Shown here in pieces: positions 1 to 6,816 of a stretch of DNA of 16,357 nucleotides. The position numbers and the translations under genes were made by a program. Each line of letters starts with the position of its first letter. Within the stretch, counting starts at the first letter, position 1. The notes below the pieces were generated by a model. That model worked only from the letters and a program-made list of their open reading frames with translations. It was not told where the DNA came from and did no database searches. Source of the stretch: Clostridiales bacterium (GTDB taxonomy: Bacteria > Bacillota > Clostridia > Christensenellales > Aristaeellaceae); NCBI GenBank assembly GCA_012512355.1, contig JAAZEI010000204.1, positions 1 through 16,357 of the forward strand, read 5' to 3'.

Positions 1-329
1 TCGTGATGCTGGCCACTTATCAGTGCCGCGCCTGCCTCGCGGATGGTCAGGCCTTGAGCTTTGCTAAGTTTATAGACGACATGTCCTGCTCCATGGGCGA
101 GCAAGCCATTGTCCAGACAGAATTCAACCAGGGCTTTTGCTTCCAGGGAGTTAAAACCCATGCGCAGCAATACGCTGCGTTCGATGGCAGGGCTGGTATT
201 TTCTTCACCTGCTTTAAGAAGGGGGTCAGTCAGATTTTTGACCAGATTCCAAAAACGTTCATGCAGCTGTTCGTCGCTGAGGTCTCTGAGATGTTCCCGG
301 CGCAGTAAATAATCGTCTGCTCTTTTCAT
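1..329 (-). CDS. oraS: D-ornithine 4,5-aminomutase, small (S/alpha) subunit, partial at left edge
   Basis: This is the 5' part of a leftward gene; 109 codons are visible and no stop is reached before the window edge. The translation opens MKRADDYLLRREHLRDLSDE and contains IERSVLLRMGFNSLEAKALV and AGHVVYKLSKAQG, which I recognise as OraS. In this family OraS pairs with the large OraE subunit, which binds adenosylcobalamin and PLP, to convert D-ornithine to 2,4-diaminopentanoate; OraS is about 120 residues, so only a few residues are missing. The ATG overlaps the ortB stop as ATGA, so the two are probably translationally coupled. oraE is expected just beyond the left edge, which is inference. 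Confidence 0.93.
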   Translation of the reverse strand, partial: MKRADDYLLRREHLRDLSDEQLHERFWNLVKNLTDPLLKAGEENTSPAIERSVLLRMGFNSLEAKALVEFCLDNGLLAHGAGHVVYKLSKAQGLTIREAGAALISGQHH

Positions 330-1726
330 TGCTCCTCCTTGATGGCTTGGCGTACAAAGGTTTCATCTGCATTGGTTTCTTGGCAAAGGAAACGGATATC
401 TTCTTGGCTTGGTCTTCCCGGATGTTGTTTCAAAGCATTGCGAATGAGGGAACTGCGCAGCCTGTTCATGTTTTGGGGCTGGGCTTTTATATTTTCAGGC
501 GTTTGGGGCAGGATGATATCGCGGCCGGGCACTTCCTCGCGCGGGTTTCCAAAGCGGATATCAATACCCCGGCTCGCTGCAAAGCTGAGCTGGGCATTGT
601 GGTGTTTGCCGGCCCCCGTGTATTCTGTCTCCTGTACAATGATGCAGCGGTCTCTGTCCATGTCCTGCGACAGGCTGAAAGCTGCAGCCAGGCTGGTGTT
701 GCCTGCGGGGCCGCGCTCCATGCCCTCCAGCTGGGCCAAAGCTTCCGTGATGAAAAAAACTTCTCCCTGACTGAGGATATAATAGTCATCCATATACCGC
801 AGGGGACGGGCGGCTGAGCGAGGGACGTCAGAACGATCCGGCCAGCTGGTAAAGGGGATGCCAAACCCGGTATGACCTGTTGTGAAACTTTTTTGGTTGA
901 ATTGGCTGTCGCTCGCCATATGAAGTCCCTGCAAGTTGACGCTGGAAGCTATGACAGGTACTTTGCAGCCAAGCTTTTTAAGGCCGCGTGCAGTGCCTGT
1001 CAGATTGCCGCCCCCCGCATTGGTGGCGATGACCATGTCCGGATCCCTGCCTTCTTTTTCACGAAATTGCTTTGCTATTTCAGCTCCCAGGGTTTCGATG
1101 CCCAGAATGGCATAGGGGGTATACAGAGAAGCGTTAAACCAGGAGGTTTCTTCTAATATTTTCAGGAACACATAAAATAGTTCGGGGCCAACGCTCAATT
1201 GCATGACTTCCGCGCCAAAGGCTTCGCATTTACGCGCTTTTTCAATAATTTCGGGTTGACCCACACCCTTTGAATCAAAGCATTCCTGCAGCACGACGCA
1301 GCGCAGGCCTGCTTTGGCAGCACAGCTGGCGACGGCGGCGCCATAGTTGCCGCTGGTGGCAGTGACCACACCTTTGTAACCAAGTTTTTTAGCCATGGCA
1401 ACGCTGAGCGCCGCGCGTCTGGCTTTGAAACTGCCCGAGGGGTTGCAGGCCTCATCCTTAACGAAAATCCTCGCTCCTTTCCCGGGTTTTGAACAGGCCC
1501 TGGCCAAGTCTGTGATGTGTTTGAGTTCAATCAGAGGAGTATTGCCGACGCCAAATCCACTTTGTATTGACATGACCTCATCAAGCGTATGGCTCGAGGC
1601 TGTCATGAGACTCTCGTAGTCAAAGGCCATGCTTCCAGATTCATAAAGATCATAATCAAGACCTACTGAGGCTTTCATGATGTCATTTCGCCTGCTCATG
1701 ACGGCTTGATAGCTCATATCACGCAT
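326..1726 (-). CDS. ortB: 2-amino-4-ketopentanoate thiolase, beta subunit
   Basis: A 466-residue PLP-dependent protein of the threonine synthase/tryptophan synthase beta fold. With OrtA it cleaves 2-amino-4-ketopentanoate with CoA into alanine and acetyl-CoA, the last step of oxidative ornithine fermentation. The likely Schiff-base lysine is K101 in NPSGSFKARRA; TSGNYGA (124-130) and NAGGGNLTG are typical PLP-phosphate and substrate loops. The start at 1726 is supported by AGGAGG six bases upstream; it overlaps the end of ortA by 8 bases, and its TGA overlaps the oraS ATG. The assignment rests on sequence recognition plus neighbours: a lone fold-type II PLP enzyme would be ambiguous, but next to ortA and ord it is secure. 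Confidence 0.94.
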   Translation of the reverse strand: MRDMSYQAVMSRRNDIMKASVGLDYDLYESGSMAFDYESLMTASSHTLDEVMSIQSGFGVGNTPLIELKHITDLARACSKPGKGARIFVKDEACNPSGSFKARRAALSVAMAKKLGYKGVVTATSGNYGAAVASCAAKAGLRCVVLQECFDSKGVGQPEIIEKARKCEAFGAEVMQLSVGPELFYVFLKILEETSWFNASLYTPYAILGIETLGAEIAKQFREKEGRDPDMVIATNAGGGNLTGTARGLKKLGCKVPVIASSVNLQGLHMASDSQFNQKSFTTGHTGFGIPFTSWPDRSDVPRSAARPLRYMDDYYILSQGEVFFITEALAQLEGMERGPAGNTSLAAAFSLSQDMDRDRCIIVQETEYTGAGKHHNAQLSFAASRGIDIRFGNPREEVPGRDIILPQTPENIKAQPQNMNRLRSSLIRNALKQHPGRPSQEDIRFLCQETNADETFVRQAIKEEQ

Positions 1727-2021
1727 TATGATCCTCCTGCAGCTTTCGTCTGAGCATCGGCGCTATTTGGTGCAATTGGGGGATAAAGTCACCAAAGCTG
1801 TGGGTGTAATCAAGACCACCCTCTTGCAATTTTCCTGTTATTTCTCTTCCTGCCGCTGTGCGGACACGGACAGTATCGCCGATTTGCGCATCTTGCAGCA
1901 ATTCACCTTTTACCCGCATTTCAAGGGGCACCAGGGCCGTATCCTTAGGCACCTGCGGGGCCCGTTCGTTCGGCTTTAGGATGATGCTGTGAATGCGAAC
2001 CCAGTCACCGTTTTTAGGCAT
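1719..2021 (-). CDS. ortA: 2-amino-4-ketopentanoate thiolase, alpha subunit
   Basis: A 100-residue protein, the small partner of OrtB. It starts MPKNGDWVRIHSIILKPNER and carries VPLEMRVKGELL and LDYTHSFGDFIPQL, which match what I know of OrtA. Its catalytic contribution is not obvious from motifs; it is known as an obligate subunit of the CoA-dependent thiolase. The ATG is preceded by AAAGGAG and overlaps the end of ord by 8 bases; its own TGA lies 8 bases inside ortB. The short, precise overlaps indicate one coupled translation unit ord-ortA-ortB-oraS. Confidence 0.93.
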   Translation of the reverse strand: MPKNGDWVRIHSIILKPNERAPQVPKDTALVPLEMRVKGELLQDAQIGDTVRVRTAAGREITGKLQEGGLDYTHSFGDFIPQLHQIAPMLRRKLQEDHNA

Positions 2022-3075
2022 CTAACTCTCCTTTAAAGGCGATGTTACGATAGTCGCCCATTACACAGCGGGGGACCGGCATGTCAAGCATTGACTTGAG
2101 GCCGGGGGTGGCTGCCACCACAAACGGCAGCATATTGCATGCCATAGCGATGGTGCCAAGGCCGCCATCCACCTCGGGCTTGATGGCCATGCTCACAGGG
2201 GGTGTACCTCGCAGCCTCACATAATCACCAGTCTGTACGCCTGCCAGATGCGGCTCGATTTGCTGGGGATGGAGGAGGCTGATTTTTTCTTCTAAAACAT
2301 TGCCCGCCTGCGCTGTCATATTGACGCCAGCGACCTGCCCCTTTTTGGCAAAACCATGAGCGCTTTTGCGGTCCACATCGGTGATGATGGGTTTCATCTG
2401 CTGATTGATTTCGTCAATATCAAAATGAAGGGCGTTCGCTATCATCCCGGCGGACTCGGCAAAGCCAACATGGCCGGCGAGGCTGCCATCCTGTACACCC
2501 TCCTCAAACGCCTTGGGAGTGATGCCGATACCCTGCTCTACCATCACAGCCTTGCCAAAGGGACTGAGTGAGTTTACTCTTTCGCATTCCACATGTTCTA
2601 CACTGGTCATGCAGCCCGTGAGAAAAACAGCCAGCAAATCCATCATCATGCCCGGGTTGATGCCAGTGCCCAGAATGCTGACGCTATGCTCTTGGGCCAG
2701 AGCGTCCATTTTGGCCGACAGTTCCGGCTCCTGCGCCCAAGGCCAGGCCATTTCTTCAGCGATGGTGAGCACGTTGACAGAATATTTAACTGCCTTTTCT
2801 ATTTTGGGATAAACATCTTTGACAAATGAGTTTGTCGCGATGATACAAATATCAAGCGGCTTGGTCTGCAAAAGAGCATCTATGTCAGAGGTAATCAGCG
2901 CATCTGGTCTTTCATCCCGCGGGGTCTCCAGCAGTTCATAGATGCTGCGGCCGATCTTGGACTGGTCAGTATCACAGGCACCAATGACCTCAATCCCTGT
3001 TCGTTCAAGTAAAATCTTTGCGATGCCCGAGCCCATTGCACCAAAACCCCAGAGAGCTGCCTTAACAGGACGCAT
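2014..3075 (-). CDS. ord: 2,4-diaminopentanoate dehydrogenase
   Basis: A 353-residue cytosolic NAD(P)-dependent oxidoreductase. It deaminates (2R,4S)-2,4-diaminopentanoate, the product of ornithine aminomutase, to 2-amino-4-ketopentanoate, yielding NAD(P)H and ammonia. The N-terminus shows a Rossmann dinucleotide fingerprint, GFGAMGSG at residues 10-17, followed about 20 residues later by an acidic strand end (GACDTD). GTGINPGMMMDLL (about 136-148) is characteristic of this branch, which is related to dihydrodipicolinate reductase. Start ATG has GGAGG ten bases upstream, and the gene lies 15 bases after the carbamoyltransferase stop. Length and context agree with Ord. Confidence 0.93.
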   Translation of the reverse strand: MRPVKAALWGFGAMGSGIAKILLERTGIEVIGACDTDQSKIGRSIYELLETPRDERPDALITSDIDALLQTKPLDICIIATNSFVKDVYPKIEKAVKYSVNVLTIAEEMAWPWAQEPELSAKMDALAQEHSVSILGTGINPGMMMDLLAVFLTGCMTSVEHVECERVNSLSPFGKAVMVEQGIGITPKAFEEGVQDGSLAGHVGFAESAGMIANALHFDIDEINQQMKPIITDVDRKSAHGFAKKGQVAGVNMTAQAGNVLEEKISLLHPQQIEPHLAGVQTGDYVRLRGTPPVSMAIKPEVDGGLGTIAMACNMLPFVVAATPGLKSMLDMPVPRCVMGDYRNIAFKGELDA

Positions 3076-3090
3076 ATACTTATTTCCTCC

Positions 3091-4083
3091 TTATTGGCGG
3101 CCAATGGTGGCAACCATGACAGCCTTGATTGTATGAAGACGATTTTCCGCCTGATCAAAAACCTTACTCTGCTGGGAGCGGAAAACTTCATCTGAGACTT
3201 CCATTTCGCTAAGACCGTATTTTTCCTTTACTTCGCGGCCTGTTGCCGTTTCCAGGTCATGGAAACTGGGCAGGCAGTGCAGGAAAATGCAGTGGGGATT
3301 GCCAGTTTTTTGCATCAGTTCCTGCGTAACCTGGTAGCTTTGAAGCAATTTGATGCGCTGTTCATACATGCCTTCTTCACCCATAGAGACCCAGACATCC
3401 GTATAGAGGACGTCAGCATCAAAGACATCTGCTGTATTCTCAGAGAAATTAAGTTTTGCCCCTGTCTGCGCCGCGACTTCCAGCATATCGCTTAAAAGCT
3501 TTGGGTCGGGCATTAATTCCTTTGGCGCAATGGCAGTGTATTGCATGCCCAGTTTGGCGCAAATAATCATCAGGGAGTTGGCGACATTGTTGCGCGCATC
3601 ACCCAGGTAAACTAATTTGCATTCACTCAGGGGCTTGTTTGTGCTCTCCTGAAGCGTCATGACATCAGCTAGTGCCTGGGTAGGGTGGTAAAGGTCGGTC
3701 AGACCATTCCAGACGGGGACTCCCGAGTGGCAGGCGAGTATTTCTACTGTCTTTTGATCAAATCCTCGAAACTCAATGCCGTCATAAAATCTGCCCAGAA
3801 CTTTGGCAGTATCTTCCAGGCTTTCTTTTTTGCCCATCTGGCTGTTGGACAGGAAGGTGGCATTGCCGCCTTCGTCCCAGCATGCGCATTCAAAGGCGCA
3901 GCGGGTGCGGGTGGAGGTCTTTTCAAAAAGCAGCACGATGTTACGCCCCCGCAGGAGATCTCCCTGTATGCCTGAGCGTTTTTTGCGCTTTAAGTCGTGG
4001 GATAGCTGCAAAAGGTAGCGGATTTCCTCAGGAGTCAAGTCAATGAGGGTTAGATAGCTTCTTCCTTTGAGGTTCACAGGCAT
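3091..4083 (-). CDS. arcB: Ornithine carbamoyltransferase (probably catabolic)
   Basis: A 330-residue cytosolic transcarbamylase. In the arginine deiminase pathway it phosphorolyses citrulline to ornithine and carbamoyl phosphate. Visible motifs are STRTR (57-61, carbamoyl phosphate binding), HPTQ (133-136), DVWVSMGEE (229-237, ornithine-binding SMG loop) and HCLP (269-272, catalytic cysteine). AGGAGG eight bases before ATG supports the start. The loop between the STRTR helix and the KKES segment (about 77-88) looks two residues shorter than the catabolic enzymes I remember. The catabolic direction, and so arcB rather than argF, is inferred from its position between arcA and the ornithine-degrading genes; sequence alone does not decide it. 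Confidence 0.9.
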   Translation of the reverse strand: MPVNLKGRSYLTLIDLTPEEIRYLLQLSHDLKRKKRSGIQGDLLRGRNIVLLFEKTSTRTRCAFECACWDEGGNATFLSNSQMGKKESLEDTAKVLGRFYDGIEFRGFDQKTVEILACHSGVPVWNGLTDLYHPTQALADVMTLQESTNKPLSECKLVYLGDARNNVANSLMIICAKLGMQYTAIAPKELMPDPKLLSDMLEVAAQTGAKLNFSENTADVFDADVLYTDVWVSMGEEGMYEQRIKLLQSYQVTQELMQKTGNPHCIFLHCLPSFHDLETATGREVKEKYGLSEMEVSDEVFRSQQSKVFDQAENRLHTIKAVMVATIGRQ

Positions 4084-4143
4084 GAAAGCGGCCTCCTTAT
4101 ATTTAATTATTGAATTCTATTTATATTATTTTTTGTGATCAGC

Positions 4144-4182
4144 CTATGCCCGTTCTAGCGGCTTACTCATGCACCTGGGTCA
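4144..4182 (-). other. In-frame TGA and conserved C-terminal tail of arcA
   Basis: The TGA at 4182-4180 is followed in the same frame by PRCMSKPLERA and a TAG at 4146-4144. PRCMS matches the active-site end of arginine deiminases; the Cys codon (4173-4171) would be residue 397. The residue after Ser is Lys (AAG), where the family commonly has Met (ATG). The base after TGA is C, a context often described as permissive for readthrough. After TAG there are 60 AT-rich bases to the carbamoyltransferase start. Confidence 0.85.
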
Positions 4183-5361
4183 ACCCCTGCCGCGGCCCAG
4201 CTCTGCGCCCGGAATTTCGATGGTTTGCAGACCGTGGTCTCTGAGGATGGCATTGGTAACGTTATTGCGGTCATATACCACCACCTTGCCCGGAGCAATG
4301 CACAGGGTGTTGCTGCCGTCATTCCACTGCTCGCGCTGAGACGCGATGCTGTCGAGTCCGCCGCCATGGATGAGGGTAACTTTGGAAACGTTCATGCAGT
4401 GCGCAAGAATTTGGTCCAGAGGTCCTGTCTGCTCCACAACCTTTAGCCGGCCTTTTTTGCCCGGGACGAGAAGCCATGCTCGCAGCACTTTGAGGATACC
4501 TGGGTGAACGGTAAAGGTCGTTTCATCGACCTGGGTGAAGACAGTATCAAGGTGCATGTAAGCACGGATGCTGGGGATGTCAATGGCCAGGATAGAGTTA
4601 AAACCGCTTTGCTCATCTTCAAAGAGCCTGCGTGCCAGTATCTCAATGGCTTCGGGGTTTGTTCGCTGGCTGATGCCAATGGCCAAAAGACCCTTGCCAA
4701 GGCAGAGGATGTCACCCCCTTCAATACTAAAGGGCAGCGTGTGGTCATAATAGAAAGGGACTTTGTCCGCATAGTCTTTATGAAAGCTGAATATATACCG
4801 CCCATAAATTGTTTCTCGATGACGGGCATGGGCATTCATGTGGCTGATGACAACTCCCTTGCCGATGGTTGTCAGAGGGTCTCTTGTAAAATAGAGGTTG
4901 GGAATAGGGTCAAGCACAAACCTGGGCTCATCGCTTGTCAGTTCAGCCAGCGGATGAACCCCTGTCATATTAAGATCCTTTTCCTGAATTCCCGACATAG
5001 TTTTTAACACCAATGTCTTCTCGTCTTCAATGTTATTTAATAGATGGAACAGGTTTTTATGATAATAGCGGCCGAGACTGCCTGATTCGCAAATGAAATC
5101 TTGAATAAATTGCTCCTTGAGCGAGGGATCCTGCTTCAAGGTCTCTGATAGCAAGTCAGCCAAATATACAACTTCGACTCCCTCACGGCGCAGGGTGGCC
5201 GCGAAGGCATCATGCTCCTTTTGCGCGCCTGCCAAATAAGGGATATCATCAAATAGCATGCGTGCCAAGTGATTGGGAGTCAGCTGTTCAAGTTCCGCAC
5301 CGGGTCTGTGCAGCATAACTCGCTTTAGCGGCGAGATTTCGCTGAGGACTGATAGGCTCAT
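4180..5361 (-). CDS. arcA: Arginine deiminase, frame interrupted by TGA just before the catalytic cysteine
   Basis: The open frame gives 393 residues of a clear arginine deiminase, which hydrolyses arginine to citrulline and ammonia. It starts MSLSVLSEISPLKRVMLHRP and has FTRDP (Asp161), EGGD (Glu214, Asp217) and MHLDTVF (His270, Asp272), the positions of four of the five catalytic residues in the family. It stops after GAELGRGRG. Known enzymes continue with Gly-Pro-Arg-Cys-Met-Ser, where the Cys is the nucleophile. Here codon 394 is TGA, and the same frame then reads PRCMSKPLERA to TAG at 4144, giving 405 codons, the normal family length. A single GGA to TGA change would explain it. As read, the protein lacks its nucleophile. 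The gene heads the operon, has a weak GAGAG ribosome site, and shows no other damage. A sequencing error, a recent nonsense mutation, or readthrough are all possible. Confidence 0.9.
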   Translation of the reverse strand: MSLSVLSEISPLKRVMLHRPGAELEQLTPNHLARMLFDDIPYLAGAQKEHDAFAATLRREGVEVVYLADLLSETLKQDPSLKEQFIQDFICESGSLGRYYHKNLFHLLNNIEDEKTLVLKTMSGIQEKDLNMTGVHPLAELTSDEPRFVLDPIPNLYFTRDPLTTIGKGVVISHMNAHARHRETIYGRYIFSFHKDYADKVPFYYDHTLPFSIEGGDILCLGKGLLAIGISQRTNPEAIEILARRLFEDEQSGFNSILAIDIPSIRAYMHLDTVFTQVDETTFTVHPGILKVLRAWLLVPGKKGRLKVVEQTGPLDQILAHCMNVSKVTLIHGGGLDSIASQREQWNDGSNTLCIAPGKVVVYDRNNVTNAILRDHGLQTIEIPGAELGRGRG

Positions 5362-5394
5362 GTAGTTCTCTCATTCTTATGTTTTATAGCAAGT

Positions 5395-5423
5395 ATTGTA
5401 GCATATATGACACAAGATGTATA
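5395..5423 (-). promoter_or_regulatory. Candidate sigma-A promoter of the arc-ord-ort-ora operon
   Basis: On the minus strand, TATACA (5423-5418) is followed after 17 bases by TACAAT (5400-5395), with TGC directly before it, as in an extended -10. The -10 ends about 33 bases before the arcA ATG. No competing promoter is evident in the short gaps further down the operon. This rests on consensus matching only. Confidence 0.45.
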
Positions 5424-5451
5424 GAAAGTATGTTTATACATTAACTGTATA
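5418..5451. promoter_or_regulatory. Operator-like TGTATA/TATACA half-site cluster
   Basis: Three half-sites lie in 34 bases: TGTATA (5418-5423), TATACA (5435-5440) and TGTATA (5446-5451). The last two form a perfect inverted repeat, TATACA-TTAAC-TGTATA; the first two form another with an 11-base spacer. The first half-site coincides with the likely -35 element of arcA. This arrangement suggests a regulator binding site for the arginine/ornithine operon. ArgR/AhrC would be a natural candidate, but the motif is not a convincing match to the ARG-box consensus I know, so the regulator is not named. Confidence 0.45.
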
Positions 5452-5472
5452 CATTTGCACAATGAAGCTTTG

Positions 5473-5502
5473 TTGTATGATGGCCTGCCTATATGGTAGA
5501 AT
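5473..5502 (+). promoter_or_regulatory. Candidate promoter for the rightward cluster
   Basis: TTGTAT (5473-5478), an 18-base spacer and TAGAAT (5497-5502) with TGG immediately upstream (extended -10). The -35 match is poor and the -10 match good. If real, transcription would begin near 5509, downstream of the ATG at 5493, which would exclude that ATG as the start of the acetyltransferase gene. Confidence 0.35.
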
Positions 5503-5522
5503 ATGATACCGTACTTATGGGC

Positions 5523-5531
5523 GGGAGGAGG
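5523..5531 (+). promoter_or_regulatory. Ribosome binding site deciding a TTG start
   Basis: GGGAGGAGG ends six bases before TTG at 5538. The in-frame ATG codons at 5493 and 5517 have no purine-rich sequence at a suitable distance, so this site favours TTG 5538 as the start of the acetyltransferase. Confidence 0.6.
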
Positions 5532-5537
5532 CAGGCT

Positions 5538-6002
5538 TTGTTTGGGCTATGGCATCGGCGCAAGGTGATGTTTTCTGATGGTGAAGTAGAGTTGATCCTG
5601 TCCTCGGCTGGATTCCTCGAGGAGGGCAGCGGCATCCGGGATGGCTATACTTTTGATATTTGCCTTCCGAGGTTGAAAAAGCCTGTAGGTTATATCAGCC
5701 TCAGGCTGGGGGAGAGCCCGGCACTCTACTATCTGGGTCATATTGGTTACCGGGTTCATCGTGATTTCAGGGGTCATTCCTATGCGCGTAAAGCGCTTGC
5801 GCTGCTGATTCCTCTGATGCGAAAAGAAGAGCTCCTGCATCCTGTGATTACCACCAATATTGACAACTGGCCGTCTAGGAAAACTTGTGAGAAGCTTGGC
5901 TGTCGTCTCGAACACATTGCACCTGTGCCTTTGGAGCATAGGGAGGTCTGCAGCGGGGCGGAATATAAGTGTCGCTATATTTTATGCATAAAACCAGAGT
6001 AG
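5538..6002 (+). CDS. GNAT-family N-acetyltransferase
   Basis: A 154-residue protein from the TTG start (169 if read from ATG 5493). It is a GNAT fold of the RimJ/RimL-like type, which moves an acetyl group from acetyl-CoA to an amine. Evidence is the acetyl-CoA loop and helix, RDFRGHSYARKALALLIPLM (residues 75-94), and the later TNIDNWPSRKTCEKLGCRLE (106-125), the Asn and Cys/Leu-Gly pattern typical of motif B. The substrate cannot be told. It is the first gene of the rightward set, ending in TAG 10 bases before the hydrolase. A shared transcript with the cell-wall genes is likely, but a functional link is unknown. Confidence 0.82.
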   Translation: MFGLWHRRKVMFSDGEVELILSSAGFLEEGSGIRDGYTFDICLPRLKKPVGYISLRLGESPALYYLGHIGYRVHRDFRGHSYARKALALLIPLMRKEELLHPVITTNIDNWPSRKTCEKLGCRLEHIAPVPLEHREVCSGAEYKCRYILCIKPE

Positions 6003-6012
6003 AAAGGGAGTC

Positions 6013-6816
6013 ATGGTAAAAACTATTTTGGGTATATCCTCGCATATTGAACAATATGGCCAAAAAGGCGAGCCCATCCTCCTTTTACATGGTTGGGGGA
6101 AGGCTGTTAACCTCAAACAGCATCTGGAGCCTTTGGCTTTGGTGCTGGCTGATGAGTACCGTGTTACGGCTCTGGAATTTCCTGCGCATGGGCAGAGCGG
6201 CAAGCCTAATGCTGCCTGGGGAGTGCCTGAATTCGCCCTTTGGGTTAAAGTGGCGATGGATGCGCTGGAGCTGCGGGGTGTAACACTTGTTGCTCACAGC
6301 TTTGGAGGGCGTGTGGCGCTATGGCTTTGCACGCATTACCCCAAGCTTGTCAGGCGTGTTGTACTTACCGGCGCTGCCGGATTGCTGCGGGAAAAAACAC
6401 CTGAAGAAGAGGCAGCAGGCAGCCGCTACCAGGCCCGCAAAAAAATGCTGCAGGCAATGTGTAAACTGCCCCTGCTGAGCAGAAGCGCACAAACTCTGCA
6501 AAAAAAGCTGAGGGACCGACGCAGTTCATCTGATTATCTCGAAGCGGATGAGGACATGAAGGATAGTTTTGTCCGTATCGTTAGCCAGGATCTGGGACCT
6601 CTGCTTCCGCAGGTTAGTCAGCCTACCTTGCTGATTTGGGGCGATCAAGATGAGGCAACCCCCCTTTGGATGGCGCAGCGCATGGAGCAGGAGATACCTG
6701 ATGCGGGGCTTGTCATCTTTGAAAACCGCGGACACTTCGCTTATCTTGAAGAGCTAGGCCGTTTTGCCGGCATCATCAAAGCCTTTATCAGGGAGGATAG
6801 AAAAACAGTTGACTGA
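6013..6816 (+). CDS. Alpha/beta-fold hydrolase
   Basis: A 267-residue serine hydrolase of the alpha/beta fold without signal peptide, so probably cytosolic. The full triad is visible: nucleophile Ser96 in VAHSFGGR (G-x-S-x-G type with His before Ser), Asp213 in WGDQDEATP and His241 in NRGHFAYLE; HGWG (26-29) would form the oxyanion hole. Residues 130-180, charged and helical, form the cap domain. Esters, C-C bonds or similar substrates are all possible; no specific family is recognised. AGGGAG precedes ATG. Its TGA overlaps the TTG start of the next gene by 8 bases, so it is coupled to the Mur ligase, suggesting but not proving a role in the envelope. Confidence 0.85.
   Translation: MVKTILGISSHIEQYGQKGEPILLLHGWGKAVNLKQHLEPLALVLADEYRVTALEFPAHGQSGKPNAAWGVPEFALWVKVAMDALELRGVTLVAHSFGGRVALWLCTHYPKLVRRVVLTGAAGLLREKTPEEEAAGSRYQARKKMLQAMCKLPLLSRSAQTLQKKLRDRRSSSDYLEADEDMKDSFVRIVSQDLGPLLPQVSQPTLLIWGDQDEATPLWMAQRMEQEIPDAGLVIFENRGHFAYLEELGRFAGIIKAFIREDRKTVD
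6791..6796 (+). promoter_or_regulatory. Ribosome binding site supporting a TTG start of the Mur ligase
   Basis: GGGAGG lies 12 bases before TTG 6809, a rather long but usable spacing. The alternative in-frame ATG at 6764 has no recognisable site and would overlap the upstream gene by 53 bases instead of 8, the overlap size seen twice in the ort genes. Confidence 0.45.

Noticed and set aside
329..817. Long plus-strand open frames opposite ortB (also 4504-5007 opposite arcA and 11529-12086 opposite lepA)
   Set aside because: They are antisense to clear conserved genes, lack ribosome sites and show no recognisable protein features.
4144..4182. Selenocysteine insertion at the arcA TGA, with a CCG-CTAGAA-CGG mini-hairpin downstream as a SECIS
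   Set aside because: The TGA replaces a conserved Gly, not the Cys, which is encoded normally as TGC three codons later. The hairpin has only about three strong pairs and lacks a bacterial SECIS-like apical loop.
4180..4182. Alternative genetic code with UGA as glycine (as in Absconditabacteria/Gracilibacteria)
   Set aside because: Five genes in the window end in TGA exactly at tight gene junctions, and no other TGA interrupts a conserved frame; GC content and gene set also do not suit those lineages.
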